From Fluviicola taffensis DSM 16823 (GTDB taxonomy: Bacteria > Bacteroidota > Bacteroidia > Flavobacteriales_D > Crocinitomicaceae), in NCBI RefSeq assembly GCF_000194605.1, contig NC_015321.1:434001-498000 (forward strand): DNA of 64,000 bases. The letters are read 5' to 3'. The notes below the pieces were generated by a model that saw nothing but the letters and a program-made list of their open reading frames with translations, had not been told where the DNA came from and did not search any database. The stretch's first letter is position 1; each line of letters starts with the position of its first letter. Position numbers and translations under genes: made by a program. Below, one piece after another: positions 34,184-43,431 of the stretch.

Positions 34184-35422
34184 ATGTTAACATTAGAACA
34201 AAAAAACCAATTTAGCGATATCTTCAATGACTTAACTGACAATCTCGATATCACCCAAACTCAATACGACAATGCCGTTACAAGTTATAAGGCCATTGGA
34301 GATCAGTTATCAAAAGAAGGGTCTTTACTAAAACCATATAAACCTAAAATCCGTCCACAAGGCTCTTTTATGCTAGGAACGATGATCAAACCGATTCATG
34401 GAGACGATGATTTAGACATTGATCTAATCTGTGAGTTAAGCGGTAAACAGTCAGGATGGACCCAATCAGATGTTAAAAGTATTGTTGGTGCTCAATTAGC
34501 TGCCAACGAAACTTATAAGGAAATGCTTAAAATCCCTGAGGGCAAACGCTGTTGGACTTTGGAGTACAGAAAGAACTCCAAAATTGATTCGGAGCAATAT
34601 CATATGGATATCTTGCCGAGTATTGTCAATGAAGGTTTTTACATAATGCTTTCAGAATCCAAGAATTTTTCATCAACAGAAGACTGGAAATCATATGCTT
34701 TACGCATAACGGATAATACGTTGGCTAATTACAATAGTGAGACAAACCATATACAATGGTTAAAGAGTAATCCAATTGGTTATGGAAAGTGGTTTTTCAT
34801 GCGTGCGACATTGACCAAAGAAATAAAGATGTTCAATGAGTCCATTGATCCTGTACCAAACAACAAGCGCACAAAACTTCCGTTACAACGTGTTGTACAA
34901 ATTCTGAAACGGCATCGAGACATGATGTTTGAAGGGGATGAAGCAAAACCTATTTCAATTATTATTACAACTCTCGCAGCAAAAGCCTACAATCATCAGT
35001 CTGATGTATTTGAAGCATTATCAGAGATCGTAAGTCGAATGGATTATTTCATTGAAGAACGTGAAAACTTCTATGGAAAAAAAATAAAATGGATTTCAAA
35101 TCCAGTAAACCCAGATGAAAATTTTGCTGATCGCTGGGAAACTCATCCAGAAAGAGAAGTAAATTTTTACAAATGGATTGTACAAGTCAAACTAGATATT
35201 CAAACTATAATTAATTCTCGGAACCTTGGTCTACAATGGATTAGCGAGTCGATGTCAAAACCTTTTGGAAATGATATTGTTCGAAAAGTCTTCAGTGATT
35301 ATGGTCAGCGAGAAAAATTAATCCGAGAAGCAGGAAAACAAACAGTGGCCAAATCGGGTTTTCTTGGGGCCGCTGGCGGAATAAAGGTTCAGAATCACAA
35401 ATTTGATGGTTCAAATGAATAA
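34184..35422 (+). CDS. Second CBASS CD-NTase
   Basis: 412 residues. The nucleotidyltransferase core has G60-S61 in R-P-Q-G-S-F-M-L-G, acids D78/D80 in D-D-L-D-I-D and D142 in Y-H-M-D-I-L-P. Length and motif spacing differ clearly from the CD-NTase at 29592, so this is an independent system rather than a recent duplication. With the E2-like gene and the phospholipase following, it is the nucleotide-second-messenger synthase of a type II-short CBASS. Its C-terminus is G-I-K-V-Q-N-H-K-F-D-G-S-N-E. In related systems the E2 acts on the CD-NTase C-terminus; whether this tail is a substrate is open. Confidence 0.87.
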   Translation: MLTLEQKNQFSDIFNDLTDNLDITQTQYDNAVTSYKAIGDQLSKEGSLLKPYKPKIRPQGSFMLGTMIKPIHGDDDLDIDLICELSGKQSGWTQSDVKSIVGAQLAANETYKEMLKIPEGKRCWTLEYRKNSKIDSEQYHMDILPSIVNEGFYIMLSESKNFSSTEDWKSYALRITDNTLANYNSETNHIQWLKSNPIGYGKWFFMRATLTKEIKMFNESIDPVPNNKRTKLPLQRVVQILKRHRDMMFEGDEAKPISIIITTLAAKAYNHQSDVFEALSEIVSRMDYFIEERENFYGKKIKWISNPVNPDENFADRWETHPEREVNFYKWIVQVKLDIQTIINSRNLGLQWISESMSKPFGNDIVRKVFSDYGQREKLIREAGKQTVAKSGFLGAAGGIKVQNHKFDGSNE

Positions 35423-35843
35423 GGCGAAACCATTAAACATTGCATTGCAAGCGCACAGAATAAGGACATTGTTTCCTGGATCAAAATTGGAGATCAAAGA
35501 TAGAGAGCTTCGATGGTGGTATGAATTTCAACCAACTGCTTTAAGCAAATGTTACAAAATACGCTTGCATTATAAGGAAGGCAGTCATCCAAATATTTAT
35601 GTTATTGGAGAAAAGCTTACACTATTTCCAGGTAGTACGAAACTCCCTCATGTTTATAATACAGCTAAACAATGGTTATGCCTTTATGATCGTGGTGTTG
35701 GTGAATGGAAAAAAACAATGTTCATTGCAGACCGAGTAATCCCTTGGATTCCAGAGTGGCTTTTTTATTATGAGCTATGGTTAATTGATGGCAATTGGCA
35801 TGGAGGAGGAAATGATCATGGACAAAATAAAACTATTAGATAA
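35415..35843 (+). CDS. Stand-alone E2-like conjugation protein of type II-short CBASS
   Basis: 142 residues from the ATG at 35415, overlapping the CD-NTase stop by 8 bp. It matches the bacterial E2-like proteins of CBASS: H79-V-Y ... W-L-C89-L-Y with the likely catalytic cysteine, then I-P-W-I-P-E-W-L-F-Y-Y-E and a final W-H-G-G-G. No E1-like or JAB-peptidase gene is present next to it, which defines the short form. By analogy with described E2-CBASS it would prime or regulate the CD-NTase. A TTG or ATG a few codons upstream is a possible alternative start. Confidence 0.8.
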   Translation: MNKAKPLNIALQAHRIRTLFPGSKLEIKDRELRWWYEFQPTALSKCYKIRLHYKEGSHPNIYVIGEKLTLFPGSTKLPHVYNTAKQWLCLYDRGVGEWKKTMFIADRVIPWIPEWLFYYELWLIDGNWHGGGNDHGQNKTIR

Positions 35844-35850
35844 TAATACT

Positions 35851-36888
35851 ATGACTGAAATTTCTGATCAGAAACCTTTTAAAATACTTTCTATTGATGG
35901 AGGTGGAATACGTGGGATATTCCCTGCTAAAATACTTGCTGAGTTAGAGGCTAAGTTAAGGTCTGACGGTAAAAAAAAATGGCAGATTTATCAGAACTTT
36001 GATTTAATATGTGGAACATCAACTGGAGGAATTCTAGCTATCGCATTATCTTTAGGTATACCAGCAAGTGAATTACATGATTTATATATCCAAAATGCCC
36101 AATCGATTTTTGGGCAGAAGAAAAATTTAATCAGGCAATTTCGCTATGCTGCATATGAACGCGATGCACTTGAAAACTTAATCCGAACCAAGTTTAGCTC
36201 CATCATGAAAAACAAAAATGATCCTAGACTAAAAGATTGCATGGTTCCAATATGTATTCCAATATACGACCTATTCAATGGACAACCGTCAATATTAAAA
36301 AACGATTATCATCCAAGATTTACTCGTGATTTCCATATACCTGCATATAAAGCAGCTCTTGCAACTTCAGCTGCACCTACTTATTTTTCTCCTTACTCGT
36401 CTGAGTATACAGATCTTCACGGATTACAAAAAACATTTAGTAATAAGGTCGATGGTGGTATTATAGCAAATAATCCAACACTCTTAGGGATAATTGAAGC
36501 TCAAGAAGCTTTTAAGCAAGATCTTTCTAATCTTAGAGTCTTGTCTTTGGGAACTGGACATCAAAAATTCTCTGACGGAGAAAGTCGCAAAAAATGGGGA
36601 ATCTGGTACTGGATTAGAAAAGATAAAAAGAAAAGATTAATCGAATTGTTTATGCAAGGTCAATCCCAAATTGTTGAGAATCTTATAAGTCTTATGCAAA
36701 ATGGTATTGATAAGGAACGAGTCAATAATCCTAGCTTCACTTACAAAAGAATAAATACCGAACTAAATGACACTTTAAACATTGAAATGGATGAAACGAA
36801 TGTGATTAAATTAAAAAAACTAAGCGAAAGAGGTAGCTTTGAATTCAACAATCATGCAAGTGAAATTATCGAATTATTCTGTAAATAA
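35851..36888 (+). CDS. Patatin-like phospholipase, CBASS effector (CapV-like)
   Basis: 345 residues from the ATG at 35851, 7 bp after the E2 stop; ATG at 35818, behind a GGAGGAGG, is an alternative that would overlap the E2 gene. Active-site elements are complete: oxyanion loop D-G-G-G-I-R-G (16-22), nucleophile elbow G-T-S57-T-G and catalytic D201 in V-D-G-G-I-I-A-N-N-P. CBASS patatins degrade the inner membrane when bound by cyclic dinucleotide, killing the infected cell. It is the last gene of the second CBASS operon. Confidence 0.9.
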   Translation: MTEISDQKPFKILSIDGGGIRGIFPAKILAELEAKLRSDGKKKWQIYQNFDLICGTSTGGILAIALSLGIPASELHDLYIQNAQSIFGQKKNLIRQFRYAAYERDALENLIRTKFSSIMKNKNDPRLKDCMVPICIPIYDLFNGQPSILKNDYHPRFTRDFHIPAYKAALATSAAPTYFSPYSSEYTDLHGLQKTFSNKVDGGIIANNPTLLGIIEAQEAFKQDLSNLRVLSLGTGHQKFSDGESRKKWGIWYWIRKDKKKRLIELFMQGQSQIVENLISLMQNGIDKERVNNPSFTYKRINTELNDTLNIEMDETNVIKLKKLSERGSFEFNNHASEIIELFCK

Positions 36889-36933
36889 TATATATGTTTT
36901 TCATCCCTTTTCTCCCCATTTCATCCTTTTTCA

Positions 36934-36965
36934 TTTGTCAACCAAAATTCCCTTCAATACCTTTG
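36934..36965 (+). promoter_or_regulatory. Promoter after the second CBASS operon
   Basis: TTTG (36934-36937), 20 nt spacer, TACCTTTG (36958-36965). The next gene starts at 36986, so the leader would be only about 14 nt. Confidence 0.65.
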
Positions 36966-36985
36966 TTTCTGTAAAACATTCAGCT

Positions 36986-37339
36986 ATGATTGACCCACTT
37001 ACAGGAGAAGAATTCGAACCAAAACGCACAAATCAAAAATTTGCTAGTCAGGAGAATCGTATTCGGTTCAATAACAATAAAGCAAAGAAGCTGCGCGATT
37101 CTATGAGCTTTGTTAATGCACCTCTCCAACAGAATTTGCGGATTCTAAATGAATTACTTGAAGGCATTAAAGAAGCTGTTGTCCATATTGAATTCTTGAA
37201 CGGAAAAAACTTCCATTTTGGGGTCTTTACTCATATACAAAAAGTTGGGGAGGATAAAATGAAAATGATTTACCAATATGGGCTTCAAAAGGAAGGCACA
37301 GATACCGTTAAAATAATCAATACCAAATGGAATTTATAA
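36986..37339 (+). CDS. Hypothetical protein, 117 aa
   Basis: Start ATG 36986 is chosen because it follows a good promoter and gives a soluble protein with a clear opening (M-I-D-P-L-T-G-E-E-F); the open frame extends further upstream but would overlap the phospholipase. The N-terminal half is basic with many Asn/Lys (K-F-A-S-Q-E-N-R-I-R-F-N-N-N-K-A-K), the rest alpha/beta. I have the impression of a small conserved Bacteroidota family but cannot name it. It overlaps the next small gene by 13 bp. Confidence 0.65.
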   Translation: MIDPLTGEEFEPKRTNQKFASQENRIRFNNNKAKKLRDSMSFVNAPLQQNLRILNELLEGIKEAVVHIEFLNGKNFHFGVFTHIQKVGEDKMKMIYQYGLQKEGTDTVKIINTKWNL

Positions 37340-37500
37340 ATATCCTAGATGTCGACATAGTCGAATCTAATTTGACCGTTGCTCAAGTCAACAGAGAAAA
37401 TCATGAACTGACTTCAGAAAATAAAATGCAACTATTTTTTCTTATTGCATTAGTTTGCATCATTCTAATTATTGCATATCTGAATTTGAAAGAGAAGTAG
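37327..37500 (+). CDS. Small single-pass membrane protein, 57 aa
   Basis: ATG 37327 to TAG 37498-37500, overlapping the previous gene by 13 bp. The N-terminal 33 residues are polar. One membrane helix (Q-L-F-F-L-I-A-L-V-C-I-I-L-I-I-A) is followed by a positive tail (L-K-E-K). It is probably an inner-membrane partner of the 117-residue protein. Function unknown. Confidence 0.55.
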   Translation: MEFINILDVDIVESNLTVAQVNRENHELTSENKMQLFFLIALVCIILIIAYLNLKEK

Positions 37501-37522
37501 GGACTTATTAAATCCCTTTTAC

Positions 37523-38011
37523 TTACTCCGCTTCTGAAATTTCTTCATACTTCTTCTCCACAATATCTCCACTTTCTGTTTTAATCAAACATACTTTATC
37601 GTCTTTCAACGAAGTAATTGTCCCTTTTTTGTATGAACCAGCTGATTTCCAAATAACCAATTCGCCAACTTCAAATCCTTTGTAGGAAACATTACCCGCA
37701 TTGCCCCATACATCACCTTCAACGGCTAAGTATTCTTTGTTGAATTTATGAATAGTATAAACTTTTACATTCATCACAAATTCACCTCCAGGAACCTTTT
37801 TGACTGTTTGATCTATTGCATCTTCAATAGATTTTGCTCTAGATTTTTTGAGTTCTCTTTTACTTCCACCCGAATAGGTTGAAATTAGAGAATAGTCGAG
37901 ATTTGGATCAATATTCCTAGTTGAAATCATATTGACTTTTCCAATTTGTTTTACGGATGTGCAGGAAGTAACAGAAGCTCCAACAAGAAATACAATTATT
38001 AATCTTTTCAT
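37523..38011 (-). CDS. Lipoprotein, hypothetical
   Basis: 162 residues with a short signal peptide ending in a lipobox-like V-T-S-C at residue 17. The C-terminal half has a G-E-L-V-I-W-K ... K-K-G-T-I-T-S-L-K-D-D-K pattern like a small SH3/Tudor-type beta barrel. It is divergent from the XRE regulator at 38145, with possible operator repeats between them. Confidence 0.7.
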   Translation of the reverse strand: MKRLIIVFLVGASVTSCTSVKQIGKVNMISTRNIDPNLDYSLISTYSGGSKRELKKSRAKSIEDAIDQTVKKVPGGEFVMNVKVYTIHKFNKEYLAVEGDVWGNAGNVSYKGFEVGELVIWKSAGSYKKGTITSLKDDKVCLIKTESGDIVEKKYEEISEAE

Positions 38012-38058
38012 AATTTTTATGATTTTGGTTGCTCAAAAATACAATTAGTTTTCAATTT

Positions 38059-38090
38059 GAGAAATAATAATTCTCATAAAGAGAAATAAT
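38059..38090. promoter_or_regulatory. Candidate operator between lipoprotein and XRE genes
   Basis: GAGAAATAAT occurs twice (38059-38068 and 38081-38090), and the first copy is part of a dyad GAGAA-N7-TTCTC (38059-38075). The position, in the divergent promoter region, suits binding by the XRE-type protein. Confidence 0.4.
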
Positions 38091-38144
38091 TACGCTCTAA
38101 TATTCGATGCTTCATTCTTGTAATTTGATGAATATTGCTTTGTC

Positions 38145-38444
38145 ATGACAGTGCATATTGGAAGTATTATAAAAGAAGCCGTAAATAAGAGTGGTTTGTC
38201 TGTAACAGAGTTTGCAGGACATATAAACTACTCTAGAAGGAATGTTTATGAAATATTCGAGAAAGAGACTATTGATACAGGAGTATTATTAAAAATCAAT
38301 AAAGTATTGGGTCAAAATTTGTTCTTTGCTTATCTTGATTCTTCTGATTTAGAAAAAATCAAAAATGATGTTCCAACATCTGACCAATTGAAGGAAATGA
38401 TTGATGCACTTAAGCTTGAAGTAGATCGATTGAAGAAACTTTAA
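38145..38444 (+). CDS. XRE-type helix-turn-helix regulator
   Basis: 99 residues. The N-terminal 60 residues form an HTH of the Cro/C1 kind (V-T-E-F-A-G-H-I-N-Y-S-R-R-N-V-Y-E-I-F, then L-L-K-I-N-K-V-L-G). The C-terminus is a charged coiled-coil-like helix (L-K-E-M-I-D-A-L-K-L-E-V-D), probably for dimerisation. It is divergent from the lipoprotein gene. A local regulator is likely; its target is unknown. Confidence 0.82.
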   Translation: MTVHIGSIIKEAVNKSGLSVTEFAGHINYSRRNVYEIFEKETIDTGVLLKINKVLGQNLFFAYLDSSDLEKIKNDVPTSDQLKEMIDALKLEVDRLKKL

Positions 38445-38571
38445 TAAATAAGCTTATTAAAGCGCTTTAATGTGTATTAATACGGATTCATTTGGTTTCG
38501 ATCTGGCATTAATTTGACTAAAGCAATTAGCTAGATCAACTTCTTTCCTATTTTTAGAAAAATAACCACCA

Positions 38572-39860
38572 ATGCACCACTTAAAAAGAAAATACCATCC
38601 AATGATACTTTTGATGTATCACAGTAATATGTTATCTCCCGAACAAATTATTCAAATTCCTAGAACTACAAGAAATGATTGGAATACTTTTCTACATCAA
38701 GATTATTTTGGTTATGAAATGGCCAAGGAATACATTGCCGACTTTGATTGCATAAAAGAGGTCTTGAGGAATAAACATTTGAGAAAAGGAATGAAGATAA
38801 TGTGCACGATCAGCAACGGATATAAAGGCATTATTGCATGTATTGAAGGGAATAAAAAACTACTCCGAGAAAATGCTAATCAAATTACATCTTCAATCGA
38901 AAAATTGGCTAAACAGGCAAAGCTTTCTTTGACTAAAGCTAGTCATTTGATTGGTGTGAATACAAGTTGGTATTATCGCCATAGAACTAAAAAGATCTGT
39001 AGAAAAAGTAATCTGGGTAAATGTTACAAACAATATCCTAATCAGTTATCCATTGAGGAAGTATTGACCATAGAAAAAATCATTTCGATTCCTGAAAACA
39101 AATCGAAAACATTGACTACTCTTTTCTACGATTCCATGCGAAAAGGATTACTTAGTTGCGGACGTTCCACTTTTTCGAAATATGCAAAGATGATTGGCTA
39201 TAAAAAATTTCGAAAAATAAAAGCTATTATAGACCAAAAGGATTCCGTGCAACAAGACCTTTTGAATGGCTTCATGTAGATGTAACTCATATTCCAACAA
39301 TTTCTAGCGGTATTCAGTATGTTGCATTCATAAAGGATAATTTTTCAGGTGCTTTACTAGGTTTTCGTTCAACACCAAACAAACCGGATAGTCATTTTAT
39401 CCGCGATTTATTTATTAAAACCTTTCAGGATTACAATTTACTTGAGTCAAAATACCCAATTAATATACTTTCTGATGGTGGTTCTGAAAACAAAGGATCA
39501 CTTATTGAGTGGATTCATCAACTTAAAACTCCTCCATTAGTAAAAAAAATAACTGCGAGATCAGATGAATTCCACTTTTCAAATAGCATGTCTGAGATTA
39601 CACACAGCATCTACAAAACAGAATTTATGAAAGGATTGTTCTCGTATGATCAATACCAACATGAAAAAGATCTTAAAAGATTCATGCATTATTACAACCT
39701 AGAACGATTTCCTTGCAAACACTTTGGATTAAACGTTACCGAAGTGCTTAATGGCGAAATTCCAAACAAACACCGCTTCAAAGATCAGATTCAAAAAGCC
39801 AGAATTGCGCGTATTGAAAAAAACAAAGTATTTAATCAATGTCCAATGGTTTGTATCTAA
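38572..39860 (+). pseudogene. DDE (rve-type) transposase with a frameshift
   Basis: The first part (38572-39279) is an HTH-rich N-terminal region of 235 residues. The integrase core continues in the -1 frame from about 39237 (G-F-R-A-T-R-P-F-E-W-L-H-V-D-V-T-H) to 39860. The DDE set is recognisable: D in H-V-D-V-T-H, D in L-S-D-G-G-S-E-N, E in S-N-S-M-S-E. The shift is around C-CAA-AAG-G (39234-39240). Joined, it would be about 428 residues, like IS3/IS481-type transposases. It may be dead, or use -1 frameshifting as IS3 elements do, although the position here is between HTH and core. No clear terminal inverted repeats were found. Confidence 0.7.
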
Positions 39861-40166
39861 AATTCTCATAAAGAAAATCTTCGAATCAATCCTCAGCCAA
39901 AGTAAAAATCATAGGTTTTACTAGGGTATTTAGATGGAAACCAAAACAGACAACTAAAAACAAATCATTTCATTTAAAACACCTTAAAACGAAAAGCAAA
40001 ACCATCAAAAGCTCCAATAAAAATTTCAAAAATTATTGCCTTTATCCGAAACCTTACTATTTACAGAGTTTGACGGATATCCGAACACCTTTGTTACGGA
40101 ATCATGTGGAATGCGCAGTTGCGGAATCAGGTGGAGTGTGCCTGTGGAGTGTGCCGACCATTACCC
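39861..40166. other. Intergenic stretch with transposon-like repeats
   Basis: No gene is seen. At 40096-40160 two related units (ACGGAATCATGTGGAATGCG and GCGGAATCAGGTGGAGTGTG) plus a partial third copy (TGTGGAGTGTGCC) resemble the multiple terminal repeats of IS21-type elements. It may be a remnant. The stretch separates the defence island from the Rhs locus. Confidence 0.45.
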
Positions 40167-40892
40167 TTATTTAATAAAATATTTTTTTGTACCAATTCCC
40201 ATGTATTTTTTTCCTTTATTGTACTTCCATTCTAATTTTTGAATAATAAGTCCTACGGGCAATAAAGACTTTGTATCGAAATATATCGTTGAATACCATT
40301 TCAAATTATCCAATTTTGATTCGTAGTAATATTTGAAAATGAATACTTGTCTATTTTCTAACGATGCTATTTTCTTTTTTCCTTTGTACTTTGTTCTAAC
40401 CCACCAATCGGCATCCCAATCTCTGTTAAAACTCCCACAGTCATCCCATTCGCAATTGGCGAGCATTAAACGACTTGATTGTTTACCTCTTCGATTTAAG
40501 ACTAGTATGTTTCGTGCATTTTGAAAAGTATCTGCATATCCATTTATTTCTGTAAGAAATATTGAGTCTTTTTCTTTATTCCATTTGGCCTTATATAGCA
40601 GTTTTCTTTCAGTAATAGTACTGTCAATTATGGTGTAAAAGGTCGTGTCTAAAGTCAAAGAATCTGGAAACTCAGCTGCGAGTTTTTCAAACTTAGACTT
40701 TATTTGATAACTGTAAAGGACTGGTTTGTTAATAGGATTAAAAAAGAATATCTCATTCCTTAAAGTATCATATTCAATTTCAAAATATTTCACTTTGGTG
40801 TCAACATAATCAACCCCATACAAGAAATATTTTTTTTGAGCACAAACACTATAAGTGCTTAGAATCAATATGTAAAAGAACAAGTATCTCAT
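40167..40892 (-). CDS. Secreted protein paired with the orphan Rhs tip (candidate immunity)
   Basis: 241 residues with a signal peptide (cleavage after S-V-C-A-Q). The mature protein is aromatic- and lysine-rich and probably beta-structured, family not recognised. Its ATG overlaps the stop of the orphan Rhs frame by 4 bp. That tight coupling, and its unique position behind a toxin tip, suggest a periplasmic immunity protein. It has no resemblance to the lipoprotein that follows the main Rhs tip. Confidence 0.6.
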   Translation of the reverse strand: MRYLFFYILILSTYSVCAQKKYFLYGVDYVDTKVKYFEIEYDTLRNEIFFFNPINKPVLYSYQIKSKFEKLAAEFPDSLTLDTTFYTIIDSTITERKLLYKAKWNKEKDSIFLTEINGYADTFQNARNILVLNRRGKQSSRLMLANCEWDDCGSFNRDWDADWWVRTKYKGKKKIASLENRQVFIFKYYYESKLDNLKWYSTIYFDTKSLLPVGLIIQKLEWKYNKGKKYMGIGTKKYFIK

Positions 40893-41785
40893 GGTTTCTT
40901 TAAAAAGTTTCCTCCAAACCCTCTTTTATCTGGATTGTATGAGTGATTTTTTTCGTGATCCACTTCATGGCGAAAATCATCAGATAAGTTGACTGCTTTA
41001 TTGTTGAAATTACGATTTGGTGAAGTTGGTCCATAAGTTTTATTTAATTCATTAGCTCTTGGATATCCTTTTTCTTCAGGTATTAAATCGGGGAATGGTG
41101 TATCTAAATTTCGATTATTAATCAATACTTGGTTAACATCAGCGATGAAACTACTGTACTCCGTGCTTGTTCCAGGTGTGATTTTTAAGTGGTCAAGCTC
41201 ACCTCCACCATCTACATCTTGTTTGTAACCTTCAAGTAGAGCTGCTGCATCTTTAGTTCCATTAAAGAAATCAAGCAATAGTAGTGATAACGTTTCCCCA
41301 TGCAAAAGCGCTTCGTGTCCTATCGTTAATAATTTATCTCCAGCTTTCAAACCACCTGAAGAATTATCGACACTAGAATTTAATTGAATCAAAAGCTGAA
41401 AATCCTCAGGCTTTGCTCCAGTTAGTTCAGCTTCTGTGCAAGCGGTAAGGTTTTTACCTTTGAATAAGATTGATGTTGCCCCTGCTCCAGTAAGGTTTGT
41501 AACCTCAAATTTTAGATTAATTTGCGATCTAGCTCCTGAAGTGGTAATACCAAGTTTACCACTATCATCTAAACCACTAACATTTGCATATTGAGAGATC
41601 CAATTCATAAATACGGTTGATTGTTGAATTACCCTACTTTGAACGACATATCCATTACTCATTGATTTTAAAAAATCAATGATGTCTCTACCATCAGGAT
41701 CGAGAAATTTGATAGGACAATTATCAACAAAATTATATGGTGATAAATGAGGGTATTTACCACTTAACGCATCAATCGTCAACCA

Positions 41786-43384
41786 TCTCCCCAATCTACT
41801 ATCATACATCCTCGCCCCAAAATCATAGCTATTCCCTTCCAATTTAATCTCATCATCCATTTCCTGATTTTGGAATCCATACCTCGACTTCTCTGCCCCT
41901 ACAAGCATCAAGTTCCTATCTTCCAACGTAACACCGAAAGGAGAGTAATCAGTTGATTGACGAATATCTGCTAGCCAATAATCTACATTTCCACCTCCAT
42001 CATCGTGTGGAATAGCCTTGTCAGATATAACGGATAAAACGTTGCCAAGATGGTTTGATAACTCATACGTCCGTTCTCCAATTCTGTGATCAACATACTC
42101 CATAGTATACGTCGTATTCTGAGAACCCAGCATAGGTACTGGTTCATTGTGCATTCCCAATCTGCTAGATCCATAGATGTGTTTCTCTGCTTGGAAAAAA
42201 GCAATACTTTCTTCGGTGTGATCTACCACACGTTCATACACACTCATCGTACCTTGCAACTTTCGCACTAACGCTTGTCGTTGCTTCGTCTTCACCAGCC
42301 ATAGCTGGCTCTTTCCTTGAGCATCCAGTATATAATATGTGCTTTTTTCGAGCAAGTAACTGTTGTTTGACGTGTAAGAGTGTTTAGCTATGCGGTGCCC
42401 CATGGCATCATAATCGAAAGATACTGTTTTTTTCGCAGAGCTTGCTGGTCTTAAAATAAATTTAACTTTTCCATCTACACGCCACACAATGGTATCTATT
42501 TCTTCTTGCAAATCTTTCACCAATCGTCCTTCAGCATCATACATATAATTGTTGTTCTGGTTAATAGTACTTTGCGCCGAGTCGAAGACCATATTGTCAA
42601 TGTCATCTGAGAAATCACCGTTCAAAGTAGGATCATTGACACCATACAACCTGTTTCTGAGTCGTTTTCCCGCCAAATCGTGGTAGTTATAAGTCAAATC
42701 GTCAATGGTTGTTCCGGCATCATTTTGTCGTATTTGTGTTTCAATGTTTCCATTCGCATCATACGTAAATGCATTGTAATACATCGTTGTTCCTCCGCTT
42801 CCCCAGGAATTGCTACCTTCATCGTAATTATTGAAACTCTTTGCTTGTTTCAAACGGTTCAACTGGTCATACTGGTAAGCATTCCCCAGTGGGAGAATAT
42901 GTCGGGAATTGGGATCGGTAATGGTAGTAACCATTCTTCCAATATTTCCGTTGTATAAATCTGAACTAGTGTTTGTTAAATCGCTTGATCCTTGATTGGC
43001 TATAAAGTCGTTATTTCCGCCTACAATTGGAGAATAATCGCCTGCATAGTAGTGCAAACTATATCCAAATACATCGCGTGCCACGAGTTGGTTATCACTC
43101 ACACCATCGCCATCTTTTCCAGGATCTTTAGTAGCATCCAACCCATTGCTATTCACTCCTTTGATCCAACCCTGAAGGGTATACACGTAATCTATCCCTT
43201 GAACTTCTTGATCTCCCAAAGTGGTGCGAGCAAGTGGTCCATGTTGGTAGTATTCATAACTGGCTTCCTGATCCCACATCGGGTTTATCTCGGGTTCATT
43301 CTGCATACTTGCAACGGAGGAGTTAATATCCAGCAAGGGAGTTTCTTTGGTAGTATACACATCGGTAATGCGGTTGTCTGCATC
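41786..43384 (-). repeat. Copy 2 of the Rhs core duplication
   Basis: About 1.6 kb nearly identical to 46165-47718 apart from scattered substitutions and one 60-bp in-frame insertion (42252-42311). It ends abruptly at 43384, where a hairpin element begins. Confidence 0.85.
42252..42311 (-). repeat. 60-bp in-frame insertion with a palindrome
   Basis: This segment is absent from the other Rhs copy, where cactcatcgta joins directly to tttccttga. It is exactly 20 codons long, keeps the frame, contains the hairpin CCAGC-CATA-GCTGG (42295-42308), and encodes a basic peptide (starting K-S-Q-L-W-L-V-K-T-K). Confidence 0.7.
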
Positions 43385-43431
43385 CCCGAAAGCTATTTTC
43401 TATGGGTTTACCTCGAAAATATACATCGGGG
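43384..43431. repeat. Hairpin insertion at the truncated end of the orphan Rhs
   Basis: CCCCGA/TCGGGG (43384-43389, 43426-43431) and TATTTTC/GAAAATA (43394-43400, 43415-43421) build an imperfect 48-nt hairpin. Rhs homology resumes for about 15 nt after it (aattataggcatggt, from 43439), so the hairpin appears to have been inserted into the Rhs sequence. It brings the in-frame TAG. Confidence 0.55.

Larger units (their letters stand above)
40889..43399 (-). pseudogene. Orphan Rhs core with alternative HExxH C-terminal tip
   Basis: The frame is open from just after an in-frame TAG at 43400-43402 to 40889 (about 836 codons) but has no convincing ATG near its 5' end, so it is a 5'-truncated cassette. 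From 43384 down to about 41786 it nearly duplicates the C-terminal part of the 4221-residue Rhs protein (YD repeats, R-I-G-E-R-T-Y-E-L-S-N-H-L-G-N, G-A-R-M-Y-D-S-R-L-G-R-W-L-T-I-D). Then it diverges into a ~270-residue tip with G-H-E-A-L-L-H, a HExxH zinc-peptidase-like motif, and a late R-H-E-V-D-H-E-K-N-H. It probably serves as a donor for tip swapping by recombination with the main gene. Confidence 0.75.

Noticed and set aside
40096-40160. Short direct repeats considered as a CRISPR array
   Set aside because: Only two to three imperfect units without regular spacers; better explained as IS21-type end remnants.
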